Positions 17,521 to 26,587 of a stretch of 64,000 nt of DNA are shown one piece after another (positions within the stretch are counted from its first letter, which is position 1; the number at the start of each line of letters is the position of its first letter). A program made the translations under genes and the position numbers. This DNA is from Brucella pseudogrignonensis (lineage in GTDB: Bacteria; Pseudomonadota; Alphaproteobacteria; Rhizobiales; Rhizobiaceae). The notes under the pieces are model-generated. The model was not told the DNA's origin and made no database searches. It saw only the letters and a program-made list of their open reading frames with translations. The stretch is taken from contig NZ_NNRM01000045.1 in the NCBI RefSeq assembly GCF_002252525.1, positions 55,756 through 119,755 of the forward strand, given 5' to 3'.

Positions 17521-18441
17521 TCACATATCCGCAATTGAAATCGAGAACAGATTGTCAGGCCGTACGAAAAGGCCGAAAGCGAGACGCAGCCCCACCGCAA
17601 GAACCAGCAGTGCCAGCAACAGGCGCAGCTGTTCACCGCGCAGTTTCTGTCCGGCACGCGCACCATATTGCGCACCGATCACGCCGCCAAGCATCAGCAG
17701 GAACGCCAGCACAATGTCGATGGACTGATTGGTCGTTGCCTGCATGACCGTGGTAAAAGCCGTAACGAAAGTGATCTGAAACAGCGACGTGCCGACAACA
17801 ACATTGGTCGGTACATGCAGCAGATAGATCAGTGCGGGCACCATGATGAAGCCGCCACCGACACCCATTACAGATGACAACAAGCCGATGAAAAAACCGA
17901 TGCCGAGCACTGGAATGATGCTGACATAGATGGTTGAAGCGCGGAACCGCATCTTGAACGGTAGCTTGTGTATCCACGTATGCTGGCCCGGGCGGCGGAT
18001 TGCGCCTGCCTGTCCTTTTTTCACACGGCGCAGCGCGCGCACACTTTCAACCAGCATCAATCCACCGACCGTGCCCAGAAAGAAGACGTAAAGGATCGAA
18101 ACAATCAGATCGAGCTGACCGAGATCGCGCAGCCAGGAGAAAACAAAGATACCGAGCAATGATCCAACGATACCGCCCGCAACCAGAAACAGCCCGAGCT
18201 TGATATCAAGCGTTCGTCGTTTGAAATGCGCTAACGCGCCGGAAACCGACGAAGCGATGACCTGATTGGCGCCGGTTGCAACGGCAATGGCCGGTGGAAT
18301 GTTATAAAAGATCAGCAGCGGTGTGATGAGAAATCCGCCGCCCACGCCGAACAATCCCGACAGAAAGCCCACGGCAGCGCCCATGCCGAGCAGAACCAGC
18401 ATGTTGACCGACAATTCCGCAATGGGAAGGTAAATACCCAA
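17521..18441 (-). CDS. TauE/SafE family sulfite/organosulfur exporter
   Basis: This 306-residue inner-membrane protein has about eight transmembrane segments and the two repeated family motifs, GFLSGLFGVGGGFLITPLL near the N-terminus and GLLSSVMGVGGGFIMVPALI in the second half. TauE/SafE proteins export sulfite, sulfoacetate or related anions. A long loop of about 35 residues between the halves (RRPGQHTWIHKLPFKMRF) is typical of alphaproteobacterial members. The gene is first in a two-gene operon with TIGR02186. The substrate is not determined by sequence. Confidence 0.9.
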   Translation of the reverse strand: MGIYLPIAELSVNMLVLLGMGAAVGFLSGLFGVGGGFLITPLLIFYNIPPAIAVATGANQVIASSVSGALAHFKRRTLDIKLGLFLVAGGIVGSLLGIFVFSWLRDLGQLDLIVSILYVFFLGTVGGLMLVESVRALRRVKKGQAGAIRRPGQHTWIHKLPFKMRFRASTIYVSIIPVLGIGFFIGLLSSVMGVGGGFIMVPALIYLLHVPTNVVVGTSLFQITFVTAFTTVMQATTNQSIDIVLAFLLMLGGVIGAQYGARAGQKLRGEQLRLLLALLVLAVGLRLAFGLFVRPDNLFSISIADM

Positions 18442-18782
18442 TTCCGAACCCGGTTTTCACAACGCACAACACGCAGCCCTTTGCGGTCGCGCTATGCCGC
18501 AAGGTCTGTCTCGCTTCCGTTAAAACATGGCCTCATTCAGTTGAATCAGATCATTGCTCTAACAGTTTGATTTGCCGCGCATCTTGTCCGAAAACCATCT
18601 CACACATTTCGGAATGCGCTCCTAACGGTCTTGCTCTTTCAGCAAGGCGAAGTCAAACCCAGATTGAGATTAGAGTTACTTTGACAAATGATGTGGGATG
18701 AAAATGGCACATTGTTGTTTGCGAACAACAAAGTTGTCACCAGGTTTGCCACAAATGCTTCACATTATGGCTGCGAAAACCG
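18442..18782. other. Intergenic region with repeat and inverted repeat
   Basis: This stretch separates the TauE start (minus strand) from the end of the orphan minus-strand gene. It contains a dispersed repeat at about 18575-18622 (CCGAAAACC...TTTCGGAATGCGC). It also contains a perfect 8-bp inverted repeat, TTGTTGTT (18712-18719) and AACAACAA (18724-18731), with a 4-base loop. The second could end the orphan gene's transcript or bind a regulator. No gene is visible. Confidence 0.4.
18553..18622. repeat. Dispersed palindromic repeat (copy 2)
   Basis: GCGCATCTTGTCCGAAAACC followed by CACATTTCGGAATGCGC forms an imperfect hairpin. It closely resembles the right half of the full 104-bp unit at 56741-56844 (GCGCATCTTGTTCCGAAAAC and CTTTTCGGGACGCGC). 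It lies upstream of the TauE promoter side. Confidence 0.55.
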
Positions 18783-19337
18783 CTATTCTATATGTCCCTG
18801 ACGGTTGCTGAGAATGATCGAAATATGGTCTTTCGGCGTTATGACTGCATAAGTCGATGATGGATAGAATTGCGCTCTTATCGAAATGTGGTTCGATATC
18901 TTGTTATCGACAAGGCTGCCGTTTTTGATCACATAAAGATAGGAATTGGTGATACTGGCTCCATAAGAACCGGCGAATTTGCTATTCGATGTAAAGCCGA
19001 AAGAGCTTGCGCCTTCCGAATAATATTCGCCGTTCGTGACAAGCCAGTCATCGGTCGGATTTGAACGTGACATTGCTGTTTTTTTGCCGTCTGGCGTCGA
19101 AAAATTCAGATTGAACGATAGCGCTATGAAAATATTCTTGAGTTCCGTTGTTCCGGAAAAGACCTTGAACAACGACTTGTAGGGATGAAAATCGTCGGCC
19201 TGTATGAATTGTCGTTCCGGCGATGAGATTTCAAAGTCAATCGCGTCGCCTTGAAAGCCTTTGATGTCTTTGTCGAGCGCAAGAGGAATTTTGGCAATAA
19301 TGCCGTTTTCCATTTCATTATTGACGTGCAGCAACAT
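18783..19337 (-). CDS. Orphan protein of unknown function
   Basis: This 184-residue protein is not recognised. It has no signal peptide or membrane segment. It is rich in Ser, Asn, Ile and Phe, and the pattern of short hydrophobic stretches suggests a beta-sandwich. The coding sequence is visibly more A+T-rich than its neighbours, and the gene stands alone between a repeat-bearing gap and the podJ terminator, which hints at acquisition. The start ATG 19337 has only a weak G-rich ribosome site upstream. It could be a small secreted or stress protein, but nothing in the sequence settles this. Confidence 0.6.
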   Translation of the reverse strand: MLLHVNNEMENGIIAKIPLALDKDIKGFQGDAIDFEISSPERQFIQADDFHPYKSLFKVFSGTTELKNIFIALSFNLNFSTPDGKKTAMSRSNPTDDWLVTNGEYYSEGASSFGFTSNSKFAGSYGASITNSYLYVIKNGSLVDNKISNHISIRAQFYPSSTYAVITPKDHISIILSNRQGHIE

Positions 19338-19474
19338 TATACGGCCCCCGGTTTACTGGTCAGATAATAAACCCTTGGGAATAAATTCAACCTGCTACTT
19401 CTCGCAGAACGACGCAACTTCTGTGTATAAAACTGCGCTGGTCCATATTCGTTGTTTGGCAGGGCAGGCATAAC

Positions 19475-19505
19475 AAAAAAGCGCCAGAACATTATTCCGG
19501 CGCTC
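19475..19505 (-). terminator. Rho-independent terminator downstream of podJ
   Basis: On the minus strand, AGCGCC and GGCGCT form a stem around a 13-base loop and are followed by a run of six T residues (plus-strand A run 19475-19480). It lies about 95 bases past the podJ stop codon. Confidence 0.7.
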
Positions 19506-19521
19506 TGATTATCTATTTAAC

Positions 19522-19570
19522 GGCATCTTTAATTGAAAACCGTTTCACAATTTTCGGGATGCGCTTTAAT
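19522..19570. repeat. Dispersed palindromic repeat (copy 3)
   Basis: GAAAACCGTTTCACA then ATTTTCGGGATGCGC repeats the right-hand half of the family unit. GCATC at 19522-19526 pairs with GATGC at 19558-19562. It lies between the podJ stop codon and the terminator, so it would be transcribed as the 3' end of the podJ message. Confidence 0.5.
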
Positions 19571-19597
19571 CATTGCTAATAAAGGACTTTGTGAAGT

Positions 19598-22546
19598 CTA
19601 TTTATTCTTTTCAAGAAGAAGCTGCACAAGCTGCTGATTTACTTCGCCCGTTGGCTCCTGGCCATTTGCCTTCTGAATTTCAGCGATGGCATTGCGGGTT
19701 TTATTTCCCATCACGCCGTCGGCGCTTCCCACATCATAGCCATTCTTCTGAAGGATGAGCTGAATGTTACGGACCGCCTTTTTCATATCGACAGGAGCTT
19801 GAGCGACTGGTTCGCCATCCGACCAGTTTTGCGGAATGGTGAGCGCGTTGGCAGCCTCATTCATTGGCTTGGCCTTCCAGAGCTCGACAGAGCCCTTCGC
19901 ACGTTCAAGCTGATCTGGCTTAAGAGCTGCACCAATCTGATCGCGCTTGTCAGCCGCATCCTTGTCACCAGCCTTGGCAGCAAGCGCAAACCACTTATAG
20001 CTTTCTTCCAGATTAACCGGCGTCCCAAGGCCTTGAGCTGCGAGAATACCAAGATTGTATTGGCTGTCCTTCACGCCGAGTTCTGCCGCTTCGTTAAACC
20101 AGCGAACGGCAGACGTATTATCAGGCTTACCGTTGGCACCGGAGGCAAACAGTACGGCGAGGTTATGCATCGCGTTTGCATTGCCCTGTTTTGCGGCCTG
20201 CTGATACCAGTCGATTGCCTTGTTGAGATCGCGGGGCATACCAAGCCCCTTCTCATTCATGTTGCCCATGCGATAAAGCGCAGGTGCAAAATCTTTGCCA
20301 GCTGACTGCTCATACCACTTTGCAGCTTCAGCGTAGTCTTCTTTAACGCCACGGCCTTCCATGTAGCGATTGCCGATTTCAAACAATGCGCGGGCGTCGC
20401 CCGTCATTGCTGCTTCGCGCAAGGGGGCAGGGCCAGCATCGTCAGGCACATCGATTGCTGTTGCTTCGGGTTCCTGTGCAGGCGTCGTGTCGGAGATGGC
20501 CTCTTCGTGCTGCTCAATTGCAGGCTGCGGAGTAGTCAGGCTGCTCTGCTGCTGTGGCTTGGCAATTGTGGTTTCAGGCACCACAACTTCCGGCATTGGC
20601 TGCATTGCTGGGGCCGGTGTCTCAGTTTTCGCGGGTGCGATTGAGGCTGTTGTGCCCTTGTCGATTGCTGGCGTCTCGGTCTTTGCCGTCAATTCTGTCT
20701 GCTGGCTTTCTTCGAGGAAGACCGAGCCAACCTGCAAGCCAGCAATGGCAAGCATGATCGCACCGATTGCCAGCAGTATCGGCTTGCGCTGACGGTTAAA
20801 GAGACTGCTGATCGATCCCTTCTTTTTGTCGGTATCGCTTTCCTGCTGCGCTTCAAGCTTGCTGGATTCTTCGGCCGCTTGCTGAGCTGCACGACGTGCC
20901 ACGCTGATCAAATCCGCCTTGCGGCTGGTTTCTGTCTTGGCTGTGTCCTGCTGGCTTCGCTCTTCACGAACACGCTTCATAATCGTGTTCAGATCAAGCA
21001 CGCTGTCATTGTCTGGCTGGACGGAATCGAGCGAAGCGCTGAGTTCCGGTTCCTGGCGTGCTTTTGGCGTAAGCTTTGCAAGCTTTTCGCTTGCCACCGG
21101 CGCATCGATTGCCGGGCTGGCTGGCTTGTCTGTCTTCTCTACTGCCACCGATGGGAAAGACTGTGGTGCCGCTGAAAACGGATTAACAACTGGCTTTGTC
21201 TTGGCCACTGCTGGCTGAGGTAGATGGGGCTGTGTTTCGATCTGCTGTTCCAGATTGGACAGGCGATCAACGACTTTAACCAGCGTTTCATGAACAGCTT
21301 CAAAAGTCTTACCGTTACGCTCATCGGCATTGCGGGCAAGCGTTTCGAGCGACTTGATATCATTGGCAAGTTGCGTAGCAATCGCCGTGTCGTTCTGCGA
21401 ACCATGCTTGAGTACATGCGCAACGGCTGTTTCTGCCGCTTCGCGTGCTGCATCCAGAACAGTTTCACGATTGTCAGCGATGGAGCGCTCAATGGAATCC
21501 AGGCGCGGCTTCAATTCGGCCAGTTCGGCTGAAGGCTTGTTGAGCTGGCGAGCGATGTTTGCAATCTGGTTTTCCAGACCGCGAATGGCTTCGCGCTCAG
21601 CGTGGGCAACTTCTTCAGTCTGTGGGGTCTGCAGCAGGCTCAACGAAATTTGCTGCGAGATGTCGTCGAGACGACCTTCAATCGCATGGAGCATACCGCC
21701 TTCGGCGTAATGGCTCGCATATTGCGCATCAAGGCGCTTGGTCAGTTCCTTGAAGCGATTGTCGATCTTATCAAGAACAGCGGGATTTGGTTCATGCGCG
21801 AGCTTTTCTGCTGCTGCCAGCTTCTGATCGATAGCCGACAGACGGACTTCAACACTGTGATAGTCCGACTGGCTCAAATTCTCCATAACCTTGCCGACTT
21901 GATGGGCAAGGAGGTTGATCTGCTGTGCGAGCTGATCAATGGCCTGCTCAGGCAACTGCGATCCTTCGCTCAGTGCATCGATGCGTTGCGAGAGCTCGCC
22001 AAGGCGGCGAAACAGTGTGTCCGCATTCTGTTCGGCGACCGAATTATCCAGTTGATGTGTCAGTTCGTTCAGGCGCTGTTCGATGCGCTCAAGACGTAAT
22101 GTTTCTTCGCGATCTGAGTGCGGATGACGATTGGCAGCGATCACAGCCCGGCTTATTTCATCAAGACGGCTGTCGATCTGGCGCAATGTATTGTTTTCCG
22201 ACCGCGGTGCGCGTGGCTCTTCGCGCATTTCAGCGAAACGGGGAGCTAGGGGCATGGAGGGGCGGGCATCGTATTGTTCAGCCCGGTTCTGCTCTTCTGT
22301 AAGGCGGCGCAGATGTTCTGCAATCTCCGCAAGGCCGGTGATGTGCTTTTCAGCCTTTGGCTCAGGCGAGCGTGGATGGGGTGCTGCGTTTCCAATATGA
22401 CCGAGACGCTTTTCCAGTTCCGCCAAAGTGTTGTGCAATTCGTTCATAGCGCTCGACTTCGGCGCGATAGGCGCATGGCGCTCGCGCAAGGCGTTAAGCT
22501 CGTCAATGATGGAACGTGAACCGGATGCCTGGTGGTTGTTTGCCAT
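19598..22546 (-). CDS. podJ: Polar organelle development / localization factor PodJ
   Basis: This 982-residue polarity protein organises one cell pole in alphaproteobacteria. The layout agrees with PodJ: a long cytoplasmic region with repeated coiled-coil stretches (about 15-440), a Pro/Ala-rich linker, one transmembrane segment (about 588-608, KPILLAIGAIMLAIAGLQVG), a periplasmic linker, four or so SEL1-like repeats (about 713-865, such as AAKWYEQSAG and AIDWYQQAAKQGNANAMHNL), and a C-terminal peptidoglycan-binding domain (about 922-978, GYDVGSADGVMGNKTRNAI). In Caulobacter the periplasmic part is cut off in a stage-dependent way. The gene is monocistronic with its own terminator. Confidence 0.9.
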   Translation of the reverse strand: MANNHQASGSRSIIDELNALRERHAPIAPKSSAMNELHNTLAELEKRLGHIGNAAPHPRSPEPKAEKHITGLAEIAEHLRRLTEEQNRAEQYDARPSMPLAPRFAEMREEPRAPRSENNTLRQIDSRLDEISRAVIAANRHPHSDREETLRLERIEQRLNELTHQLDNSVAEQNADTLFRRLGELSQRIDALSEGSQLPEQAIDQLAQQINLLAHQVGKVMENLSQSDYHSVEVRLSAIDQKLAAAEKLAHEPNPAVLDKIDNRFKELTKRLDAQYASHYAEGGMLHAIEGRLDDISQQISLSLLQTPQTEEVAHAEREAIRGLENQIANIARQLNKPSAELAELKPRLDSIERSIADNRETVLDAAREAAETAVAHVLKHGSQNDTAIATQLANDIKSLETLARNADERNGKTFEAVHETLVKVVDRLSNLEQQIETQPHLPQPAVAKTKPVVNPFSAAPQSFPSVAVEKTDKPASPAIDAPVASEKLAKLTPKARQEPELSASLDSVQPDNDSVLDLNTIMKRVREERSQQDTAKTETSRKADLISVARRAAQQAAEESSKLEAQQESDTDKKKGSISSLFNRQRKPILLAIGAIMLAIAGLQVGSVFLEESQQTELTAKTETPAIDKGTTASIAPAKTETPAPAMQPMPEVVVPETTIAKPQQQSSLTTPQPAIEQHEEAISDTTPAQEPEATAIDVPDDAGPAPLREAAMTGDARALFEIGNRYMEGRGVKEDYAEAAKWYEQSAGKDFAPALYRMGNMNEKGLGMPRDLNKAIDWYQQAAKQGNANAMHNLAVLFASGANGKPDNTSAVRWFNEAAELGVKDSQYNLGILAAQGLGTPVNLEESYKWFALAAKAGDKDAADKRDQIGAALKPDQLERAKGSVELWKAKPMNEAANALTIPQNWSDGEPVAQAPVDMKKAVRNIQLILQKNGYDVGSADGVMGNKTRNAIAEIQKANGQEPTGEVNQQLVQLLLEKNK

Positions 22547-22675
22547 GTGAAATCACTTTTCCAAAAATAGAAACAGCCGAGAGCCGAATTCACCAATGAG
22601 TCGAAGCCATATTTGCTGAGGCTATATTCTTACAAACGTGGTAAACAAGTTATTAAAATCTATCATCGATTGCAT

Positions 22676-22701
22676 AAAAACAGCCTCCTTTGGGGAGGCT
22701 G
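22676..22701 (-). terminator. Rho-independent terminator downstream of the MFS gene
   Basis: On the minus strand, CAGCCTCC and GGAGGCTG form a perfect 8-bp stem with a 5-base loop, followed by TTTTT. It lies 31 bases past the stop of the MFS gene and separates it from podJ. Confidence 0.85.
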
Positions 22702-22731
22702 CGATTGTTTTAAGTTTCAGAAAAATAGGGA

Positions 22732-23895
22732 TTATTCGGCGACAAGTACTGTGCGTGGACGCAAGGTAAGTGCAAGCGCGAGAAACAGCAGGCAGGCAAC
22801 CGTGACGAAGACCGGGAGGCCGTGTGTCAAATATTGCTGCGCGATGCCTGCAAAGAGCGGGCCGATCAGTGCGCCGACGCCCCACATGAGGCCCATGCTG
22901 GCATAAATGCCCACAAGCTGCGCGCCTTTGAACTGACTGCCGACAACGCTCAGCATGATTGTGTAAATGCCGACAAATGCGCCACCCCACACAAACAGCA
23001 ACGTGTAGGTGAGCCATGGCAGGGTGAGGGCCCATGGCCAGATCGCGGCTCCCGCAGCAGACAAGCCTGCAAGGATGATGAGAAGTGTCTGGCGGCTCAT
23101 GCGGTCGCCCAGAAAGCCGATTGGAATCTGCAGTACAATCGCACCGAACATCATCACCGACATAAGCTGTGTCGCCTGATTTTCACTCCAGCCAAGATCG
23201 ACGGCATAAAGCGGCAGGAACGACAGGCCTGCAGATTCAATCGCTGCATTGAGTACGGTTGCTGCAAGCGCGACAGGTGCAAGTGCCAGATAATGCAGCG
23301 GGCTTCCGTGCGGTTTGTCGGTGATCGGCGGCGCACTAACCTTTGGGTTGGCGATTAAGAGCGCTGCAAGAAGGGCAAGGACTGAACCAACGAGATAAGG
23401 CAGGAAGCCGCTTGAGCCGACAATCGAGAGAATGAGCGGTCCAAGCGCAAAGCCAAGCGACAATGCCGCTGTATAGATGCCCATGGTCTTCGAGCGGTTC
23501 TCATCGGTGCTCAGCGAGTTGAGCCAGGTTTCAGAAACCACGAACAGGGTTTCAGATGCGGCGCCTAACAGAATACGCAGCGGAAACCACAGCCAGATCA
23601 ACGGAACTGCGGGAAATAGGCCCAGCAGGACTGCAGCCGCAGCAAGTGCGACAATCACCAGCGACCGCATTCCAAGCCACGCGCTCAGTCGCGGCAAAAG
23701 GAATGCCATGCAAAGCACGCCGACGGCGTGCATGGCCGCGTTGGCGCCAATGATTGCTTCGCTGAAGCCCATCTCATCAAGATCAAGAGCGATAAGTGCA
23801 GCGCTTAGGCTGTAGGTCAGGCCGAAGATCATCGCAGTGCTGGTGACTGCAGTGCGCGAGAGCATAACGTTGGAAGGAGCGTGTTCTGTGGTCAC
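22732..23895 (-). CDS. MFS transporter (YcaD-like)
   Basis: This 387-residue protein has 12 predicted membrane segments and the layout of the major facilitator superfamily, including the cytoplasmic loop motif GFLGDRMSRQ between segments 8 and 9. General features recall the YcaD/sugar-phosphate-efflux-like group (RILLGAASETLFVVSETWLN). The substrate is unknown. The listed start is GTG 23895; ATG 23865 at residue 11 is an alternative. It stands alone with its own terminator. Confidence 0.82.
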   Translation of the reverse strand: MTTEHAPSNVMLSRTAVTSTAMIFGLTYSLSAALIALDLDEMGFSEAIIGANAAMHAVGVLCMAFLLPRLSAWLGMRSLVIVALAAAAVLLGLFPAVPLIWLWFPLRILLGAASETLFVVSETWLNSLSTDENRSKTMGIYTAALSLGFALGPLILSIVGSSGFLPYLVGSVLALLAALLIANPKVSAPPITDKPHGSPLHYLALAPVALAATVLNAAIESAGLSFLPLYAVDLGWSENQATQLMSVMMFGAIVLQIPIGFLGDRMSRQTLLIILAGLSAAGAAIWPWALTLPWLTYTLLFVWGGAFVGIYTIMLSVVGSQFKGAQLVGIYASMGLMWGVGALIGPLFAGIAQQYLTHGLPVFVTVACLLFLALALTLRPRTVLVAE

Positions 23896-24051
23896 TGTGA
23901 TGATCCGGACGAGCTTGATACTGAAAATACTTAGATATCAAGAAGAGTGGGAACTCAACTACTTAGGAAAAATCTTTCAGCATCATCATGAATATTGTTG
24001 AATCAATCGTTCTTGGGCTAAAGCTCATATCTGTCGCCAGAGGAGATGAAT

Positions 24052-24477
24052 GTGAGCCAGCTAACCTATAACACTGTAGCCCGCTGCCCATCGGTGGAGG
24101 AATATTTGCATCTTCGTGCGGTGGCGGGCCTTAGCCCCTTCACGAAAGCCGCCGCTGCCAAAGGGCTCGAAGGCACGGTCTATTCTGTACTTGTTTTGCA
24201 CGATGGCTCTGCAATCGGAATGGGTCGGTTGATCGGGGATGGCGGTTGCTTTTTTCAGGTGGTGGATATTGCCGTTGAGCCGCAACATCAGGGGCGAGGC
24301 TTGGGCAAAGCCATCATGAGCGCCATCATGAACTATGTTAATACCGAACTTCCGTCTTCTGCCTATGTAAGCCTGATTGCTGATGTGCCAGCGAATAAGC
24401 TTTATGAGCAATTCGGCTTTAATGAAACTGCGCCACGATCCCTTGGAATGGCTTATCGCGTGAAGTCAGGGGCGTAA
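24052..24477 (+). CDS. GNAT family N-acetyltransferase
   Basis: This 141-residue protein carries the acetyl-CoA binding signature of GNAT enzymes (VAVEP-type strand VDIAVEPQHQGRGLGKAIMSA, with the Q/RxxGxG/A core QGRGLG). The C-terminal NKLYEQFGF is the usual last motif. GTG 24052 is preferred because AGGAG stands 6 bases before it; the ATG at 24046 lies almost on the ribosome site. The acceptor substrate is not known. Confidence 0.86.
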   Translation: MSQLTYNTVARCPSVEEYLHLRAVAGLSPFTKAAAAKGLEGTVYSVLVLHDGSAIGMGRLIGDGGCFFQVVDIAVEPQHQGRGLGKAIMSAIMNYVNTELPSSAYVSLIADVPANKLYEQFGFNETAPRSLGMAYRVKSGA

Positions 24478-24569
24478 TCGTCACTTTGCCGATCAGGGGC
24501 GCGGTCCGACAACAACATGATTGTTTGATCCTTTTCAATCGTTTATGCCTCACTTATTCGGAGGATCTT

Positions 24570-25025
24570 ATGAAATCTTTATTCACGTCTGCATTTGTAT
24601 CGGTTTTGGTTCTCGCATCCAGCTCGGCCTATGCTTTGGATGCTCAGAAAGATTGCTCCACGTTGAAGCAGGTCATCAAAGAATCGAAGATAAACTTCAA
24701 GAATGTTACAGCTGATGCAGCTCCCCAGGATGTGGATGTTTATCCATCAAAGCTCACATTAACCGGCAGCAATTCTTGCCGTGTTGTTCTGCGCACGAGC
24801 GTATCTTCGGTCAGCTGGTCGTGCGTTGTTGAAGATACGACCGTGAAAGCGGTTGCAGCTTTCGTTTCGAAATGCGTGGGCAAGCCTGAAACCCCTGATG
24901 CGGCGTATCAGAGGTCTGGCGCTAAAATCTTCCGTTTAAAGCCGCAGGTTCCCGCCGAGATCATTGTTTCGGAACTGGATCGCGGGAATATTGCCCTGCA
25001 AGTCAAAGCGCTGCAGAAGAAATAG
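24570..25025 (+). CDS. Small exported protein of unknown function
   Basis: This 151-residue protein begins with a signal peptide (MKSLFTSAFVSVLVLASSSA, cut after YA) preceded by a strong GGAGG at 24560-24564. The mature part has four Cys residues (DCS, SCRV, SWSCV, KCV) that could form two disulphides, as expected in the periplasm. No family is recognised. It lies between the acetyltransferase gene and the convergent metR gene, with no evident functional link. Confidence 0.75.
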   Translation: MKSLFTSAFVSVLVLASSSAYALDAQKDCSTLKQVIKESKINFKNVTADAAPQDVDVYPSKLTLTGSNSCRVVLRTSVSSVSWSCVVEDTTVKAVAAFVSKCVGKPETPDAAYQRSGAKIFRLKPQVPAEIIVSELDRGNIALQVKALQKK

Positions 25026-25066
25026 CATCGGCCGGCCGTGCGAACAGGCGCTCAGGTCTATCGTGT

Positions 25067-25960
25067 TCAAAGTTGCATTGATGCTTGCCGCGACGTCGCA
25101 AGGAATCCGTCGACAAAATCGATGGTTTCGTCACCGCTTCTTAGACCGAGATGAATGCTTTTCTGAATTCCCGTTTTGCCGATCCTGACGGGGTGAACGC
25201 CGAGTGTCTTTGCTTCTTGGCGCACCAGCCAGTTTGGAATGGCGCTGACGCCGCGGCCTGCCGCAACAAGTTGCAGCATCATTTCCGTAGTCTCGACATT
25301 TCGATGGTGCCGTGGGCGGCAATTGGCAGGCACCAGAAATTGCGTAAAGACATCAAGCCTTTCTGGTGGTACGGGATAAGTGAATAGGGTTTCCTCCAGC
25401 AAATTGGCAGGCTCTGCATTGTCCAGAAGCGATAAAGGATGACCGTCAGGAACGGCAAGCACGAGCTCGTAGTCGAACACTGGCACATAACGGATGCCGG
25501 AGGTCTCAATCGGATCTGGCGTAATCAGAATGTCGATTTCGTATCCCGTCAATGCTGCAACGCCGCCGGATGCAAATGATGTCGTTAGTTCCAGATCAAC
25601 ATCCGGCCATTCCACCAGGAAAGGCTTTGTTACACCCATCAGCCATTGATGGCAGGGATGACATTCCATCCCAATCCTGAGGGAGCCTCGCTGCCCGTAG
25701 CGATAATCTGATAAGACATCCTCCGCCCTTTCGATCTGTGGCAGAATGCGGTGTGCAAGTGTCACAATATAGCGTCCAGCCTCGGTGAGACGAAGATTGC
25801 GGCCATTCTTCTCCCACATGGCCACGCCATAGCGTTCTTCTAGCTTACGGATGGTGTGACTAAGCGCCGACTGTGTAACGTTCAGCTTTTCCGCCGCCGC
25901 CGTCAGGCTTCCCATGCGATCAACTTCGCGCAGGATTGACAGATGTTGTCTGTCCAGCAT
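25067..25960 (-). CDS. metR: LysR-family methionine regulator MetR
   Basis: This 297-residue LysR-type regulator has an N-terminal helix-turn-helix (GSLTAAAEKLNVTQSALSHT, about 17-36) and a ligand-binding domain that resembles enterobacterial MetR in its most telling stretches: MECHPCHQWL, the WP following it, SGIRYVPVFDYELVL and TYPVPPERLDVF. MetR senses homocysteine and activates methionine synthesis genes. ATG 25960 is chosen over GTG 25978 because GGCGGA stands 7 bases before it and the N-terminus then aligns with MetR. Upstream on the same strand is a cobalamin riboswitch, and divergent from it is the mesX-mesD operon, its obvious target. Confidence 0.88.
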   Translation of the reverse strand: MLDRQHLSILREVDRMGSLTAAAEKLNVTQSALSHTIRKLEERYGVAMWEKNGRNLRLTEAGRYIVTLAHRILPQIERAEDVLSDYRYGQRGSLRIGMECHPCHQWLMGVTKPFLVEWPDVDLELTTSFASGGVAALTGYEIDILITPDPIETSGIRYVPVFDYELVLAVPDGHPLSLLDNAEPANLLEETLFTYPVPPERLDVFTQFLVPANCRPRHHRNVETTEMMLQLVAAGRGVSAIPNWLVRQEAKTLGVHPVRIGKTGIQKSIHLGLRSGDETIDFVDGFLATSRQASMQL

Positions 25961-26107
25961 GATTATTTCCGCCTTCACTCATCTGTACTTGTCACCAGTA
26001 CAGCCATCAAATTTCAGCTGGGCGGTGAAATGGCGCAGAAACGACGGCACGGAATACCGGTCGCGAAAGCGGCACTCCGGGACACCCCGCCCGTGAACGT
26101 TATCTGA

Positions 26108-26280
26108 CGTGGCAGGTCTCCTGGCTCACGGGTAATCGCTCTCGTCCGTCTTCCCGGGGTAGACCCAGTGACAAAATTGGACGTTTGCTAACCGCTTACA
26201 GTTGCGGGGGCAGCTCCGGCGTTTGACCGAATTCCCTCTTAGCTACGGATTTAAATCCGCAGAACCACGACAGTGAACCA
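26108..26280 (-). ncRNA. Cobalamin riboswitch upstream of metR
   Basis: Read on the minus strand, the conserved elements appear in order: GGTTCTGC near the 5' end, AAGAGGGAA, the B12 box GCCCCCGCAACTGTAAGC (about 26195-26212), GTCACTG, CCCGGGAAG and the closing GAGCCAGGAGACCTGCC (26111-26127). These are the hallmarks of the AdoCbl-type aptamer. It ends about 150 bases before the metR start codon. No T-run terminator is visible in between. CCGCC (minus strand, 26021-26025) could pair with the GGCGG of the metR ribosome site (25969-25973), which would allow translational control. Such riboswitches normally switch genes off when B12 is plentiful. Confidence 0.92.
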
Positions 26281-26395
26281 ATGTCCTATGCCAACTGTCC
26301 GGTCAAGCCTTTCGGCCCATGGCTCATAACAATTGCGTCAAGCATTCATATTCGGGTGCGGTGTTCTGTCAAAGTCGGCCTAATCCGCCAACTTA

Positions 26396-26408
26396 TGAAC
26401 GTGGCTCA
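26396..26408 (+). promoter_or_regulatory. Candidate MetR-binding site
   Basis: TGAACGTGGCTCA agrees with the MetR consensus TGAA-N5-TTCA at seven of eight fixed positions. It lies between the riboswitch and the mesX start, about 180 bases before mesX, where an activator of the divergent operon or an autoregulator could bind. Confidence 0.4.
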
Positions 26409-26587
26409 TGCTTGTATGAAATGAAATCAATTTTAATCGTTCAACGCCTTCGGCATAAGAGGTTTAACGCTCTTATCCGAAGTCCGTATCAATACAGACT
26501 TTGCAGAAGGCCTGAGTAGAAATAGAAACTAAAGAAAGCAAAGACATCAAAGTGAATTTAAATCATAGATTGGGATGTCATGTCGCG

